A stretch of DNA of 64,000 bases from an uncultured Rhodospirillaceae bacterium (GTDB lineage: Bacteria > Pseudomonadota > Alphaproteobacteria > Azospirillales > Azospirillaceae), in NCBI GenBank assembly GCA_937927415.1, contig CALBDS010000015.1, forward strand, positions 1 to 64,000, written 5' to 3'. Numbering within the stretch: the stretch's first letter is position 1; each line of letters begins with the position of its first letter. This document shows, piece after piece, positions 8,374 to 19,392 of the stretch. Under the pieces are notes generated by a model, which had not been told where the DNA came from, searched no databases, and was given only the letters and a program-made list of their open reading frames with translations. The position numbers were made by a program, and so were the translations under genes.

Positions 8374-9405
8374 ATGAGCGCCCCGCCCCCCATCGATGAT
8401 TCCAACTGCGCCCTGGTGGCCGACATCGGCGGCACCAATGCCCGTTTCGGGCTGATGGACGGGACCGGGCTGCACCATTCCCGCATCTACCCCACCGCCG
8501 CCTTCCCCTCGCTGGAGGCGGCGGCACAGGCCTATCTGGAAGAGTGCCGGAAGGCGTGCGGCGTGCGCCCGCGCCAGGGCGCCTTCTGCGTCGCCGGGCC
8601 GGTCACGGGGGACGAGGTGGCGCTGACCAACATGCCCTGGCGCTTCTCCATCGACGGGGCGCGCCGGGCGCTGGGGTTCGACCGGCTGGCGGTGGTGAAC
8701 GACTTCACCGCCGCCGCCCTGTCGGTGCCGCGGCTGGGACCCGACGACGTGTTCACCGTGGGCGGCGGTGCGCCGGTTCCCGGAACGGCGGTGGCGGTGA
8801 TCGGCCCCGGCAGCGGGCTGGGGGTGTCGGGGCTGGTGCCCGGCCCGGCGGGCTGGATCCCGCTGGCCAGCGAAGGCGGCCATTCCACCCTGCCGGCGGC
8901 GGACGAGCGGGAAAGCGCGGTGCTGGCCCAAATCCGCGCGGAAAAGGGCAGCGAAACGGGCCATGTGTCGGCGGAACGCGCCCTGTCGGGGCCGGGGCTG
9001 GTGAACCTCTACACCGCGCTGTGCCAATTGTCCGGGCTGACGCCCGGAAAGGACACCCCGGCGGCCGTCACCGCGGCGGCGCTGGACGGCAGCGATCCGC
9101 TGTGCGTCGAGGCGGTGGCGATGTTCTGTTCGCTGCTGGGCACCGTGGCCGGCAATCTGGCGCTGATCCTGGGCGCGCGCGGCGGCGTCTACATCGCGGG
9201 GGGAATCGTGCCGCGGCTGGGGCCGGCGTTTTTCGCCCGCTCCCCCTTCCGCGCCCGATTCGAAGCCAAGGGTCGGATGAGCGGCTACCTTGCCCCCATC
9301 CCGGTGTCGGTCATCACCCACCCCCTGCCCGCTTTTCTGGGGCTGGCGGAGGCGCTGGGGCTGGCCCGCGGGGTGGAAACCGTGGGTTTCCGAGACAAAA
9401 CTTGA
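8374..9405 (+). CDS. glk: Glucokinase
   Basis: A 343-residue cytoplasmic ATP:D-glucose 6-phosphotransferase of the bacterial Glk family. Visible: the N-terminal phosphate-binding loop ADIGGTNARFGLMD, the catalytic-Asp region VVNDFTAAAL, the second phosphate loop GPGSGLGVSGLV, the glucose-binding EGGHSTLP segment and the C-terminal GGVYIAGGIVPR. The ATG at 8374 has GGAGG close upstream. It is 21 bases after otsA on the same strand, so probably co-transcribed, pairing glucose phosphorylation with trehalose-phosphate synthesis. The rpmG promoter overlaps its stop codon. Confidence 0.96.
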   Translation: MSAPPPIDDSNCALVADIGGTNARFGLMDGTGLHHSRIYPTAAFPSLEAAAQAYLEECRKACGVRPRQGAFCVAGPVTGDEVALTNMPWRFSIDGARRALGFDRLAVVNDFTAAALSVPRLGPDDVFTVGGGAPVPGTAVAVIGPGSGLGVSGLVPGPAGWIPLASEGGHSTLPAADERESAVLAQIRAEKGSETGHVSAERALSGPGLVNLYTALCQLSGLTPGKDTPAAVTAAALDGSDPLCVEAVAMFCSLLGTVAGNLALILGARGGVYIAGGIVPRLGPAFFARSPFRARFEAKGRMSGYLAPIPVSVITHPLPAFLGLAEALGLARGVETVGFRDKT

Positions 9406-9429
9406 CATTCGGGGGCGGCGGGGTATCTT
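9402..9429 (+). promoter_or_regulatory. Promoter of rpmG
   Basis: TTGACA (9402-9407), a 16-base spacer, then TATCTT (9424-9429), about 75 bases before the rpmG start and overlapping the glk stop codon. The perfect -35 suits a constitutive ribosomal-protein promoter. Confidence 0.6.
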
Positions 9430-9504
9430 CGCCGCTCACGTCGCCGCCCCGCAGGGCCGGCGGGATACGGGATGTTTGTCGGTATTTAGACCGGGATCAG
9501 GATC

Positions 9505-9672
9505 ATGGCCAAGCAGAACACCGTCCTCATTAAGCTGGTGAGCACGGCTGACACGGGTTTCTTCTACGTGAAGAAGAAGAACCCCAAGAAGACCACCGAA
9601 AAGCTGTCGTTCCGCAAGTACGACCCGGTGGCGCGCAAGCACGTCGAGTTCAAGGAAGCCAAGATTAAGTAA
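9505..9672 (+). CDS. rpmG: 50S ribosomal protein L33
   Basis: A 55-residue protein beginning MAKQNTVLIKLVSTADTGFF and ending KHVEFKEAKIK, a normal L33 length and pattern (VKKKNPKKTTEKLSFRKYDPVARKH). It binds 23S rRNA near the exit site. It lacks the CxxC pairs of the zinc-binding L33 paralogue, so it is the C-minus type. Monocistronic: its own promoter lies at 9402-9429 and a strong terminator at 9717-9746. Confidence 0.97.
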   Translation: MAKQNTVLIKLVSTADTGFFYVKKKNPKKTTEKLSFRKYDPVARKHVEFKEAKIK

Positions 9673-9716
9673 GGCTCCCGGACCTGCCGACCGGCTGCCA
9701 CAGCCGAAATCAAAAA

Positions 9717-9746
9717 GGCCGCCCCGATCGGGCGGCCTTTTGTTTT
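9717..9746 (+). terminator. Intrinsic terminator of rpmG, probably bidirectional
   Basis: An 8-bp stem GGCCGCCC/GGGCGGCC (9717-9737) followed by TTTTGTTTT on the plus strand. A run of A (9712-9716) before the stem gives a T tract on the minus strand too, so it may also end the GGDEF-EAL transcript that finishes at 9785. Confidence 0.85.
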
Positions 9747-9784
9747 GCCGGTTTTGCCAAGGGCACGGCCCCTTGCCTCCCACT

Positions 9785-12607
9785 TTATTCGGCGGCGACG
9801 GACGCACGGCCGCGCAGGAAGCGGGCGGCCTCGTCGGGGGGCAGCGGGCGGCTGTAGAAATAGCCCTGGGCGGCGTGGCAGCCCTCGGCCCGCAGGAAGG
9901 CAAGCTGCTGGTCCGTCTCCACCCCCTCGGCGATGGTGGTCAGGTTCAGGCTCTTGCCCAGGCTGATGATGGCGCGGACGATGGCGGCGTTGTGCTGGTC
10001 GGCGCTGAGGTCGCTGACGAACGAACGGTCGATCTTCAGCGTGTCCACCGGGAACCGCTGAAGGTAGCTGAGGCTGGAATAGCCGGTGCCGAAATCGTCG
10101 ATGGACAGCTTCACGCCGATGGTCTTCAGCGCGCGCAGGATGCGGGTGGCGGTTTCCAGATTGTGGATCAGCGCCCCCTCGGTCACCTCGATCTCCAAAC
10201 GGTGGGCGGGCAGGCCGTGGCGCGACAGCACCGCCTGGACCTGATCGGGCAGATCGGGGGTGCGGAACTGCAGCGCCGATATGTTGACCGCCACCCGTTC
10301 CACCGTCACCCCGCTGTTCTGCCACAGCTTGATCTGACGGCACGCCTCGTCCATCACCCACTGGCTGATGGCGGTGATCTGGCCGCTTTCCTCGGCGATG
10401 GGGATGAAGCGGTTGGGCGGCACCATGCCCAGATCGGGATGCGCCCAGCGGATCAGCCCTTCCAGCCCCATCACAGCCCCGGTGGCGATGTCCACCTGCG
10501 GCTGGTAGTGCAGGCGGAATTCGCCCAGATCGAGCGCCCGGCGGATGCTGGCCTCCACCGTCAGCCGCTCGTTCAACTGCACGTCCAGGGCGTTGGTGAA
10601 GAAGCGGAAGGCCCGCCGCCCCGCCGATTTCGCCTGATACAGCGCGGCGTCGGCGTTCTTGATGAGCCGCTCGCCGTCGTCGCCGTCCTCGGGGAACATG
10701 CTGATGCCGATGGACGGGGAGATGCTGAACTCCCGCCCCTTGATGCGCATGGGGGCGTTCAGCCGCTCGATGATCTGGCCGGCGACGGTGGCCACGTCCT
10801 TGGCCTCGCCCGCGTCGGTCAGCACCACGACGAACTCGTCGCCGCCGTGGCGGGCCACGGTGTCGGCTTCACGCACGGATTCGCGCAGCCGCTCCGCCAC
10901 CTCCTTCAGCACGTCGTCGCCGACCGTGTGGCCCAGGCTGTCGTTGATGACCTTGAAATGGTCGAGGTCGAGGAACAGCACCGCCAGGGTGGTTTCCGTG
11001 CGGCGGGCAAGCGCGATGGCGTGGCTCAGCCGGTCGGCCAGCAGCGTCCGGTTGGGCAGCGCCGTCAGCGCGTCGAAATGGGCCAGGTAATGGACCTGCT
11101 CCTCCGCCGCCTTGCGCTCGCTCACGTCGTCGATGAAGCCCAGGACGAACAGGAAGTCCGCCCCGTTGAAGATCGGCTGGAAATGGGCGTGGTAGAAGCC
11201 CTGCCGCCCCCCCAGGGTGGATATATAGGGGGTTTCGATCTCCGACGGCTCCCCGCCCAGCGCGCGTTCGACGGCGAAGGTGAAGGAACGGTCCTTGGCA
11301 TCGGTCAGCATGTTGAAGCCGATGATGGCGTCGGCGGGCACCCCCATGTACTGCCCCAGCACGGGGTTGCAGTCGATGATCCGCCCCTCGGCGTCCAGGA
11401 TGCAGATGCCGACCGGCGCCTGGGTGAAGAACTGGTGCAGTTCCGATTCCCGGCGGCGCAGGGATTCGGTCATCTCCGCCGCCAGCTTGGCCGCGCGGGC
11501 ACGGTTGCTGGACAGGCTCCACGCCATGGCGAACACCAGCAGGCTGATGACCGCCCCGGCCCCCAGGATCAGCTTGGGCTTGTCGTTGTGGAGCGACGCC
11601 TCGAACCCCGGGGTGGAATAATAGGCGATGGTCCAGATGCGGTCCTGGAACGGCACCTGCCGCAGCACCCGATGCATGGGTGCTGCGGGGATATCGGCGT
11701 TGCTGCGGTACATCTCGTGATCGTCGCCGATCTCGGTGCCGTCGTAGATGGTCAGGCCGATGTCACCGAAATCATTGCCCAGAATGCCTTCGACCAGGGG
11801 ATAGACCCGGAACGGCGCCAGCACCGCCCCCATCAGGGCGGCCCGCCGCTCCTCCACGGTGGTTTGCGGGCGCGTGGAATCATAGACCGGGAAATACATG
11901 ATGAAGGCTGGCTGAGGATCGCGGTGCTCGTCGATCTTCAGAATCAGGCGCGAGGTGATGGCCGGCTGGCCGGTGTCGGCGGCGTGGAGGATCGCCGACC
12001 GCCGCACCGTCTCGCTCAGCATGTCGTACCCCAGCGCCGCCCGGTTCAGGGCGTGGAAGGGCGCCACATAGACATTGACCAGATAGTCGGGGCGCACCCC
12101 CGGCGGACGCACGGCGAATTCGGGCACGCCGTCGGCGCGCATCTCGTCCAGCAGGGCGTCCGCGCGGCTGTTGGGGACATAGCGGGCATAGGCCACCGCC
12201 GGAATGCCGGGATAGAAACGGTCCAGCTCCAGCCCGCGGATGAACGTCTCCCACTCCTCCCGCGAGACGGTGCCGGACGACTTGAACAGGGCCGAGGCCG
12301 ACCGCAGCACCTGGGCGTAGGAGCGCATCCGGTCCTGGATGCTGGCGTGCACCTCGCTGACCCGGCTGGCAAAGCGTTCGGAGGATTCCCGCTGCACCAC
12401 GCCCGACGTCATCCACCAGATGGTCAGGGTCGCCGTGAACGACAGCACCAGCACCGCCCACGCCATGCGGCGTCCGCCATGCTCACCCCGATCGGTTCCC
12501 CCGCTTCCCTGCGCGCGGAAGGCAAGATCGGAAAAGATTCGTCGCTCCCGGGCTGGCATCTCGGCTCTTGGGACCATAAGGGTTGATCGGCTTTTCCTGT
12601 CCAACAA
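9785..12607 (-). CDS. Membrane-bound CHASE-PAS-GGDEF-EAL cyclic-di-GMP enzyme
   Basis: A 940-residue protein that makes and/or breaks c-di-GMP. Order: TM helix (about 48-67), periplasmic CHASE sensor (about 80-330), TM helix (about 346-366), PAS domain (about 385-505), GGDEF domain with intact GGDEF at about 588 preceded by an RxxD inhibitory site (READ, five residues before), and EAL domain with the signature as EGL (Glu about 716), AVNISALQF, EVTEG, IDDFGTGYSSL, LKIDRSFV and AEGVET. Both catalytic halves look intact, so activity may be switched by the CHASE ligand. The ATG at 12607 is used; another at 12577 is possible. Monocistronic. Likely controls motility or adhesin output. Confidence 0.92.
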   Translation of the reverse strand: MLDRKSRSTLMVPRAEMPARERRIFSDLAFRAQGSGGTDRGEHGGRRMAWAVLVLSFTATLTIWWMTSGVVQRESSERFASRVSEVHASIQDRMRSYAQVLRSASALFKSSGTVSREEWETFIRGLELDRFYPGIPAVAYARYVPNSRADALLDEMRADGVPEFAVRPPGVRPDYLVNVYVAPFHALNRAALGYDMLSETVRRSAILHAADTGQPAITSRLILKIDEHRDPQPAFIMYFPVYDSTRPQTTVEERRAALMGAVLAPFRVYPLVEGILGNDFGDIGLTIYDGTEIGDDHEMYRSNADIPAAPMHRVLRQVPFQDRIWTIAYYSTPGFEASLHNDKPKLILGAGAVISLLVFAMAWSLSSNRARAAKLAAEMTESLRRRESELHQFFTQAPVGICILDAEGRIIDCNPVLGQYMGVPADAIIGFNMLTDAKDRSFTFAVERALGGEPSEIETPYISTLGGRQGFYHAHFQPIFNGADFLFVLGFIDDVSERKAAEEQVHYLAHFDALTALPNRTLLADRLSHAIALARRTETTLAVLFLDLDHFKVINDSLGHTVGDDVLKEVAERLRESVREADTVARHGGDEFVVVLTDAGEAKDVATVAGQIIERLNAPMRIKGREFSISPSIGISMFPEDGDDGERLIKNADAALYQAKSAGRRAFRFFTNALDVQLNERLTVEASIRRALDLGEFRLHYQPQVDIATGAVMGLEGLIRWAHPDLGMVPPNRFIPIAEESGQITAISQWVMDEACRQIKLWQNSGVTVERVAVNISALQFRTPDLPDQVQAVLSRHGLPAHRLEIEVTEGALIHNLETATRILRALKTIGVKLSIDDFGTGYSSLSYLQRFPVDTLKIDRSFVSDLSADQHNAAIVRAIISLGKSLNLTTIAEGVETDQQLAFLRAEGCHAAQGYFYSRPLPPDEAARFLRGRASVAAE

Positions 12608-13008
12608 CCATCCGACGATGGTGGCGCAAAGGTCAATAAATCATTTTGTCGCCCATGGAATCTTAACCCTAATCATCACCCGGTCACCGCTATTGCTTTG
12701 CCATTCTTCACGGCGACCCGCGGCAGATCCGGCCCGGTACCCCGGCCGTGCATAGCATACCGGAGCATGGGCAGGGTCGATCCTGTGCCTGCCGATACCG
12801 CAAGCCTAGCACAGGGTGTATAAAAAATGGTGGAAACGTTAAGCCGCACACCTCCATTCCATGCGGCACGCGGCACCCGCAGGATCCAACCGTTACACTC
12901 CGTTACAAACGGACCGGCCGAAGGACATAAAGCAGCAACGTTTGCACTTGATACTCCTATTATGAAAGTGATTATCAAATGCATGACTTTTGACGGGATG
13001 ACGGCGTG
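12608..13008. promoter_or_regulatory. Intergenic region with Fur-like site upstream of the macA-type gene
   Basis: No gene is supported here; a 60-codon plus frame ending at 13009 has no homology I recognise. Near the right end, 12945-12985 is AT-rich and carries TTGATACT (12948-12955) and, on the minus strand, TTTGATAATCACTTTCATAA, resembling a Fur box (repeats of GATAAT). A weak -35/-10 pair TTGATA-17-ATTATC lies inside it (12948-12976). GATACT recurs upstream of exbB (as AGTATC) and of the receptor, suggesting a common iron-responsive regulator. Confidence 0.45.
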
Positions 13009-14211
13009 ATGGCGGGTTGGATGAAGGCGGCGGCAGCCGCGGCGGTTGTGGCTGCCGGAGCCGGTGGTGCGTGGTGGGCCATGAAGGGGCAGACCGCCAC
13101 CCCCGCCGCCGTCCGCACGCACACGGTCGCCCTGGGCAACATCGAGGAAACGGTGTCGGCGGTTGGCACGCTCCAGCCGCGCACCTATGTGGATGTGGGC
13201 ACCCAGGTGTCGGGGCAGCTGAAACGCATCTTCGTGGAGGATGGCGACCGGGTGGAACAGGGGCAATTGCTGGCCCAGATCGATCCCACGGTCTATGAGG
13301 CGCGGGTGGCCGCCGATCAGGCGCAACTCATGTCCCTGCGCGCCCAGCTTCGGGAAAAGCATGTGCAGCTCGATCTGGCGGAAAAGCAGTTCGAGCGCCA
13401 GCGCCGGCTGCTGGCCGACCGCGCCACCAGCCAGGAGGCATACGACAGCGCCGACGCCCAGCGCAAATCCGCCTCCGCCCAGATCGGCGTGCTGGAAGCC
13501 CAGATCCAGCAGGTGGAATCGACGCTGAAGGGCGATCAGGCCAACCTCAGCTACACCAAGATCTACGCGCCGATGACCGGCACGGTGGTGGATATCTCCG
13601 CCCGCCAGGGCCAGACGCTGAACGCCAACCAGCAGGCCCCCATCATCCTGCGCATCGCCGAGCTTTCGACCATGACGGTCAAGACCCAGGTGTCGGAAGC
13701 CGACATCCCCAAGCTGAAGGTGGGGATGCCGGCCTATTTCACCACGCTGGGCCAGCCCGACCGCCGGCGCTCCGGCACCCTCAATCAGGTGCTGCCCACC
13801 CCGGAAGTCACCAACAACGTGGTGCTTTATTCCTCGCTGTTCGACGTGCCCAACCCCGACAACGACCTGATGACGCAGATGAGCGCGCATGTCTTTTTCG
13901 TGGTGGCGGAGGCGAAGGGCGTACCCACCGTGCCGGTCGCAGCCCTGCTGCCCCGCCCCGGCGGGAAATACGCGGTCAAGCTGATGGCCGGCGGCGAGGT
14001 GGTGGAACGCCGGGTCGAGGTGGGGGTGACCAACCGGGTGACGGCGGAAATCCGCTCCGGCCTGTCGGTGGGCGATCAGGTGGTGATCGAGGCCCAGCGC
14101 AGCGGCGGCCAGCGGTCCGGCAACGCCATGCCCCCGCCACCCGACGGCGGCCCGCCCCCCGGCCCGCCGCCGGGTGCCGGCATGGGCATGGGCGGCGGCG
14201 TGCGGAGGTGA
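13009..14211 (+). CDS. MacA-like periplasmic adaptor of a tripartite efflux pump
   Basis: A 400-residue membrane-fusion protein: an N-terminal membrane anchor (AAAAAVVAAGAGGAWWAM), a lipoyl/barrel-sandwich half (GTLQPRTYVDVGTQVSGQLKR), a coiled-coil hairpin (about 95-175, RAQLREKHVQLDLAEKQFERQRRL) and beta-barrel (YTKIYAPMTGTVVDISA). The C-terminal tail is Pro/Gly/Met-rich. The family links MacB in the inner membrane to a TolC-type outer channel. ATG at 13009 is preferred; a GTG at 13006 is in frame. It overlaps the SD of the next gene. The iron-uptake genes downstream suggest a PvdR-like role in siderophore export or recycling (inference). Confidence 0.9.
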   Translation: MAGWMKAAAAAAVVAAGAGGAWWAMKGQTATPAAVRTHTVALGNIEETVSAVGTLQPRTYVDVGTQVSGQLKRIFVEDGDRVEQGQLLAQIDPTVYEARVAADQAQLMSLRAQLREKHVQLDLAEKQFERQRRLLADRATSQEAYDSADAQRKSASAQIGVLEAQIQQVESTLKGDQANLSYTKIYAPMTGTVVDISARQGQTLNANQQAPIILRIAELSTMTVKTQVSEADIPKLKVGMPAYFTTLGQPDRRRSGTLNQVLPTPEVTNNVVLYSSLFDVPNPDNDLMTQMSAHVFFVVAEAKGVPTVPVAALLPRPGGKYAVKLMAGGEVVERRVEVGVTNRVTAEIRSGLSVGDQVVIEAQRSGGQRSGNAMPPPPDGGPPPGPPPGAGMGMGGGVRR

Positions 14212-14213
14212 CG

Positions 14214-16244
<2,031 letters not shown>

Positions 16245-16288
16245 GCGCGTCACGCCCGCCGTTTGGAGTTGCTTCGGGTACGTTTCGA

Positions 16289-16363
16289 GTTGCTTCGCAA
16301 CGGATGTCGGGCTGACGCGCGACATCCGGCCCTCACCCAACCCTCTCCCCAGTGGGGAGAGGG
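16289..16363 (+). repeat. Structured intergenic repeat, family A, single unit
   Basis: A unit of about 75 bases between macB and the outer-membrane channel gene, made of three successive hairpins: GTTGC-TTC-GCAAC (16289-16301), GGATGTCG/CGACATCC (16302-16327) and CCCTCTCCCC-AGT-GGGGAGAGGG (16341-16363). A second copy at 23613-23689 has the same plan with paired base changes in the middle stem. A REP/BIME-like element that may stabilise or attenuate the operon mRNA. Confidence 0.75.
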
Positions 16364-16397
16364 CATGGACTGTGCTTTCCGGGAAAGTTCTGACCTC

Positions 16398-17828
16398 ATG
16401 ACGCATCGTCTTCTGTTGCTGACCCTGCCGCTTCTGGGTGGCTGCGCCCTGCTGGCCGAACCGCACCCGGCCCCGCCACCCGTGCCGGCGGCGTGGGACA
16501 CCACGGCCCCCGACAAGACCGCCCCCGTCTGGCCCGATGCCCAGTGGTGGCAGGGCTTCGGTTCCGCCGAACTCGACCGTCTGGAAGCGCAGGCGGAGCG
16601 CGCCAACACCGACCTTGCCACCGCCGCCGCCCGCATCCGGCAGGCGGAGGCGCAGGCCACGATCGCCGGCGCCCCCCTGCTCCCCTCCCTCAGCGCCGGG
16701 GGCAGCGCCGACCGTTCCGTCAGCCGCAACACCGGCAGCAGCACCGGCACCACCAGCAGCCTGTCATCGGGTGGGCGGACGCGGGCCACCACCTCCCTGT
16801 CGGGCAGCCTGCAGGCGTCGTACGAGGTGGATCTGTTCGGCGGCAACGCGGCGGCGGCGGAATCCGCCAACCTGTCGCTGCTGGGCACCCGCTACGAGCG
16901 GGAGGCGACAGCCCTGACCGTGCGGTCCAACGTGGCGGCGACCTATCTGCAGATCCTGTCCCTGCGCGACCGCGTGCGGCTGGCCGAGGAAACCCTGAAG
17001 ATCGCCGAAGAGGTGCTGACGGTGCTGACGCTCCAGGTCCAGGCCGGGGCGGCGTCGGATCTGGAACTGGCACAGCAGCGGGCAGCGGTGGCGCAGCAGC
17101 GCGCCTCCCTCACCGCGCAGCAGCAGAACGAGCGGCAGGCCCGCGACGCCCTGGCCGTGCTGCTGGGGCGGGCGCCGCAGGGCTTCGCCGTCGATGGGCG
17201 GTCGCTGTCGGCGCTGCGGCTGCCGGCCATCACGCCGGGGCTGCCCGCCACCCTGCTGGAGCGCCGCCCCGACCTGCGCCGGGCCGACGCCACCCTGCGC
17301 GCCGCCGGGCTGGACATCGTGTCGGCCCGCGCCAACCGCCTGCCATCGTTGAGCCTGACCGCCCGCGGGTCGGTGCAGGGCACCACGCTGGCCGCCCTGT
17401 TCGACGGGCCGGGCACGGTGACGGCGCTGGCCGGGTCGCTGACCGCCCCGCTGTTCGACGGCAACCGGCTGGAAGCGCAGCAGGAACAGGCCACCGCCCG
17501 CCGGGACGAGGCCATCGAAACCTATCGCGCCGCCGTGCTGGCCGCCCTGCGCGATGTGGAGGACGCCCTGAGCGCCGCCGTCAGCGCCGAACAGCAATAC
17601 GCCTTCGCCCGCGAATCCTTTGATCAGGCCCAGACCGCCCTGCGTCTGGTGGAGGCCCGCTTCCGCGCCGGCACCGTCGGGTTCCTGACCGTTCTCGACA
17701 CCCAGCGCACGGTGTTCCAGACCAACGACTCGCTGGTCCAGGCCGATCTGGCCCGGTTCAACGCGCGGGTATCGCTGTACAAGGCGCTGGGCGGCGGCTG
17801 GGACGGCACCATCCAAAACGGGCGGTAA
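16398..17828 (+). CDS. NodT/OprM-family outer-membrane efflux lipoprotein (TolC-like)
   Basis: A 476-residue outer-membrane channel. The start at ATG 16398 gives a lipoprotein signal MTHRLLLLTLPLLGGCALL with lipobox LGGC (Cys about 15); the open frame upstream reads through the repeat element and is not coding. Typical NodT features: WWQGFGSAELDRLEAQAERANTDLATAAARI, TYLQILSLRDRVRLAEE, LLERRPDLRRADATLRAA, and a second similar half ending VSLYKALGGGWDG. It would be the outer duct for the MacAB-like pair just upstream, matching the PvdRT-OpmQ arrangement. It lies 153 bases after macB with a structured repeat between them. Confidence 0.93.
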   Translation: MTHRLLLLTLPLLGGCALLAEPHPAPPPVPAAWDTTAPDKTAPVWPDAQWWQGFGSAELDRLEAQAERANTDLATAAARIRQAEAQATIAGAPLLPSLSAGGSADRSVSRNTGSSTGTTSSLSSGGRTRATTSLSGSLQASYEVDLFGGNAAAAESANLSLLGTRYEREATALTVRSNVAATYLQILSLRDRVRLAEETLKIAEEVLTVLTLQVQAGAASDLELAQQRAAVAQQRASLTAQQQNERQARDALAVLLGRAPQGFAVDGRSLSALRLPAITPGLPATLLERRPDLRRADATLRAAGLDIVSARANRLPSLSLTARGSVQGTTLAALFDGPGTVTALAGSLTAPLFDGNRLEAQQEQATARRDEAIETYRAAVLAALRDVEDALSAAVSAEQQYAFARESFDQAQTALRLVEARFRAGTVGFLTVLDTQRTVFQTNDSLVQADLARFNARVSLYKALGGGWDGTIQNGR

Positions 17829-17847
17829 CTGACCTTCGGCCAGGAAA

Positions 17848-17901
17848 AGTATCAAATGGCAATGCGACTCATTTGCATACTCATTCGCACCTGCATATAA
17901 T
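17848..17901 (+). promoter_or_regulatory. exbB promoter with overlapping Fur-like site
   Basis: TTTGCA (17872-17877), an 18-base spacer, then a perfect TATAAT (17896-17901). Over and upstream of the -35 lies an imperfect palindrome from AGTATC (17848-17853) to GCATACT (17875-17881), including CAATGCGACTCATTTGCAT, which resembles a Fur box. Binding would cover the -35, as expected for iron repression. The regulator's identity is inference. Confidence 0.5.
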
Positions 17902-17956
17902 CTCCGGCCAGGGGGCGGATGGCCCCATCGACGTTCCTTAGCCGGAGTGCGGTTTC

Positions 17957-18943
17957 ATGATCCGCCCGCTCATCACAAAGCTGCCGCTCCGCGGCGTTTC
18001 GACGGTGCCCTCACTGCGCGGCGCCCTGCGCCGCACGGCGCTGGTCCCGGTTTTCCTGGCCACCACCGCCGCGACGGCGCGGGCGCAGACCGCCGCCCCG
18101 GCGGGAACGGTCATCACCCCGGCGGGGACGCCCGCCGTGCCCGACACCGCCGCCGCCGTTCAGGCCGCGACCCCGGCGGTTGACGCGGCCGCATCCGCGG
18201 CGGCCCACGCGGCGCAGGCCGTTCCCCAAGCCGTCGGGATCATGAGCCACGACCTCAGCCCGTGGGGCATGTTCATGGCCGCCAGCCCGGTGGTGCAGGC
18301 GGTGATGATCGGTCTGGCCCTGGCGTCGGTCGCCACCTGGACCGTGTGGCTGGCGAAATCGGTGGAGCTGTCGTCCGCCCGCCGCAAGGCGCGCCGGGCG
18401 CTGGAGGCGCTGGAATCCGCCCGTTCGCTGACCCAGGCGGCGGAAAAGGTCGGGTTCGACAAGGGCGACGTGCCGACACTGGTCCGCGCGGCGGTGGCCG
18501 AGGCGCACCTGTCCGCCGATGTCCCCGGCGACGGACTGAAGGAGCGGGTGGCATCCCGCCTGTCGCGGATCGAAGCGGCGGCGGGCCGGCGCATGATGCG
18601 CGGCACCGGCATCCTGGCCACCATCGGTTCCACATCTCCCTTCATCGGGCTGTTCGGCACGGTGTGGGGGATCATGACCAGCTTCATCGGCATCGCCAAA
18701 TCCCAGACCACCAATCTGGCCGTGGTGGCGCCGGGCATCGCCGAGGCGCTGCTGGCCACCGCCATCGGTCTGGTGGCGGCGATCCCGGCGGTGGTGATCT
18801 ACAACATCTTCTCCCGCGCCATCGGCGGGTACCGGGCGCAACTGGCCGATGCCGCCGCGTCGGTGGAACGGCACGTCAGCCGCGACCTCGACCGCCGCGC
18901 CCTGCCGCGCACCGCCCCCTCCGCCATCAACGCCGCGGAGTAA
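17957..18943 (+). CDS. exbB: TonB-system energiser ExbB
   Basis: 328 residues: a long N-terminus with a signal-like segment (residues about 20-44, ending ARAQ), an Ala/Pro-rich linker, then the three-helix MotA/TolQ/ExbB proton-channel domain: SPVVQAVMIGLALASVATWTVW, then GILATIGSTSPFIGLFGTVWGIM and APGIAEALLATAIGLVAAIPAVVIYNIF, the diagnostic ExbB/TolQ blocks. It forms the inner-membrane pentamer that uses proton motive force with ExbD to energise TonB. The extended N-terminus is the alphaproteobacterial type. First of exbB-exbD-tonB, with 6- and 11-base gaps. An AGTATC-containing promoter precedes it. Confidence 0.95.
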   Translation: MIRPLITKLPLRGVSTVPSLRGALRRTALVPVFLATTAATARAQTAAPAGTVITPAGTPAVPDTAAAVQAATPAVDAAASAAAHAAQAVPQAVGIMSHDLSPWGMFMAASPVVQAVMIGLALASVATWTVWLAKSVELSSARRKARRALEALESARSLTQAAEKVGFDKGDVPTLVRAAVAEAHLSADVPGDGLKERVASRLSRIEAAAGRRMMRGTGILATIGSTSPFIGLFGTVWGIMTSFIGIAKSQTTNLAVVAPGIAEALLATAIGLVAAIPAVVIYNIFSRAIGGYRAQLADAAASVERHVSRDLDRRALPRTAPSAINAAE

Positions 18944-18949
18944 GGACGC

Positions 18950-19381
18950 ATGGCCGCCCGTCTGGACGATGGCGACGATCTCAGCGAGAACCACGAGATC
19001 AACGTCACCCCCTTCATCGACGTGATGCTGGTGCTGCTCATCATCTTCATGGTGGCGGCCCCGCTGGCGACGGTGGATGTGCCGGTGGACCTGCCCGCCT
19101 CCACCGCCGCGGTCCAGCCCCGCCCCGACAAGCCGGTCTATCTGACGCTGAAGTCCGACCTGTCGCTGGTGCTGGGGGAAACCCCGGTGGACCGCGCCGC
19201 CCTGCGCGAGGCGCTGGACAACGCCACCCATACCACGCGCGACACCCGCATCTTCCTGCGCGCCGACAGCGCCGTCGATTACGGCGACCTGATGAAGCTG
19301 ATGAACGCGCTGCAGACGGCGGGCTATCTCAAGGTGGCGCTGGTCGGGCTGGAAAGCGTGTCCGCCGCACCGGCACCGTAA
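18950..19381 (+). CDS. exbD: TonB-system energiser ExbD
   Basis: 143 residues with the single N-terminal TM helix VTPFIDVMLVLLIIFMVAAPL, whose Asp is the essential proton-carrying residue of the family, followed by the periplasmic domain (VYLTLKSDLSLVLGETPV ... IFLRADSAVDYGDLMKLMNALQ). Works inside the ExbB pentamer. ATG at 18950, 6 bases after exbB; tonB follows 11 bases later. Confidence 0.96.
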   Translation: MAARLDDGDDLSENHEINVTPFIDVMLVLLIIFMVAAPLATVDVPVDLPASTAAVQPRPDKPVYLTLKSDLSLVLGETPVDRAALREALDNATHTTRDTRIFLRADSAVDYGDLMKLMNALQTAGYLKVALVGLESVSAAPAP

Positions 19382-19392
19382 GGGGCCGTGCC

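Noticed and set aside
12827..13009. A 60-codon plus frame upstream of the macA-type gene
   Set aside because: It covers the promoter region, has no SD or recognisable domain, and ends inside the macA start.
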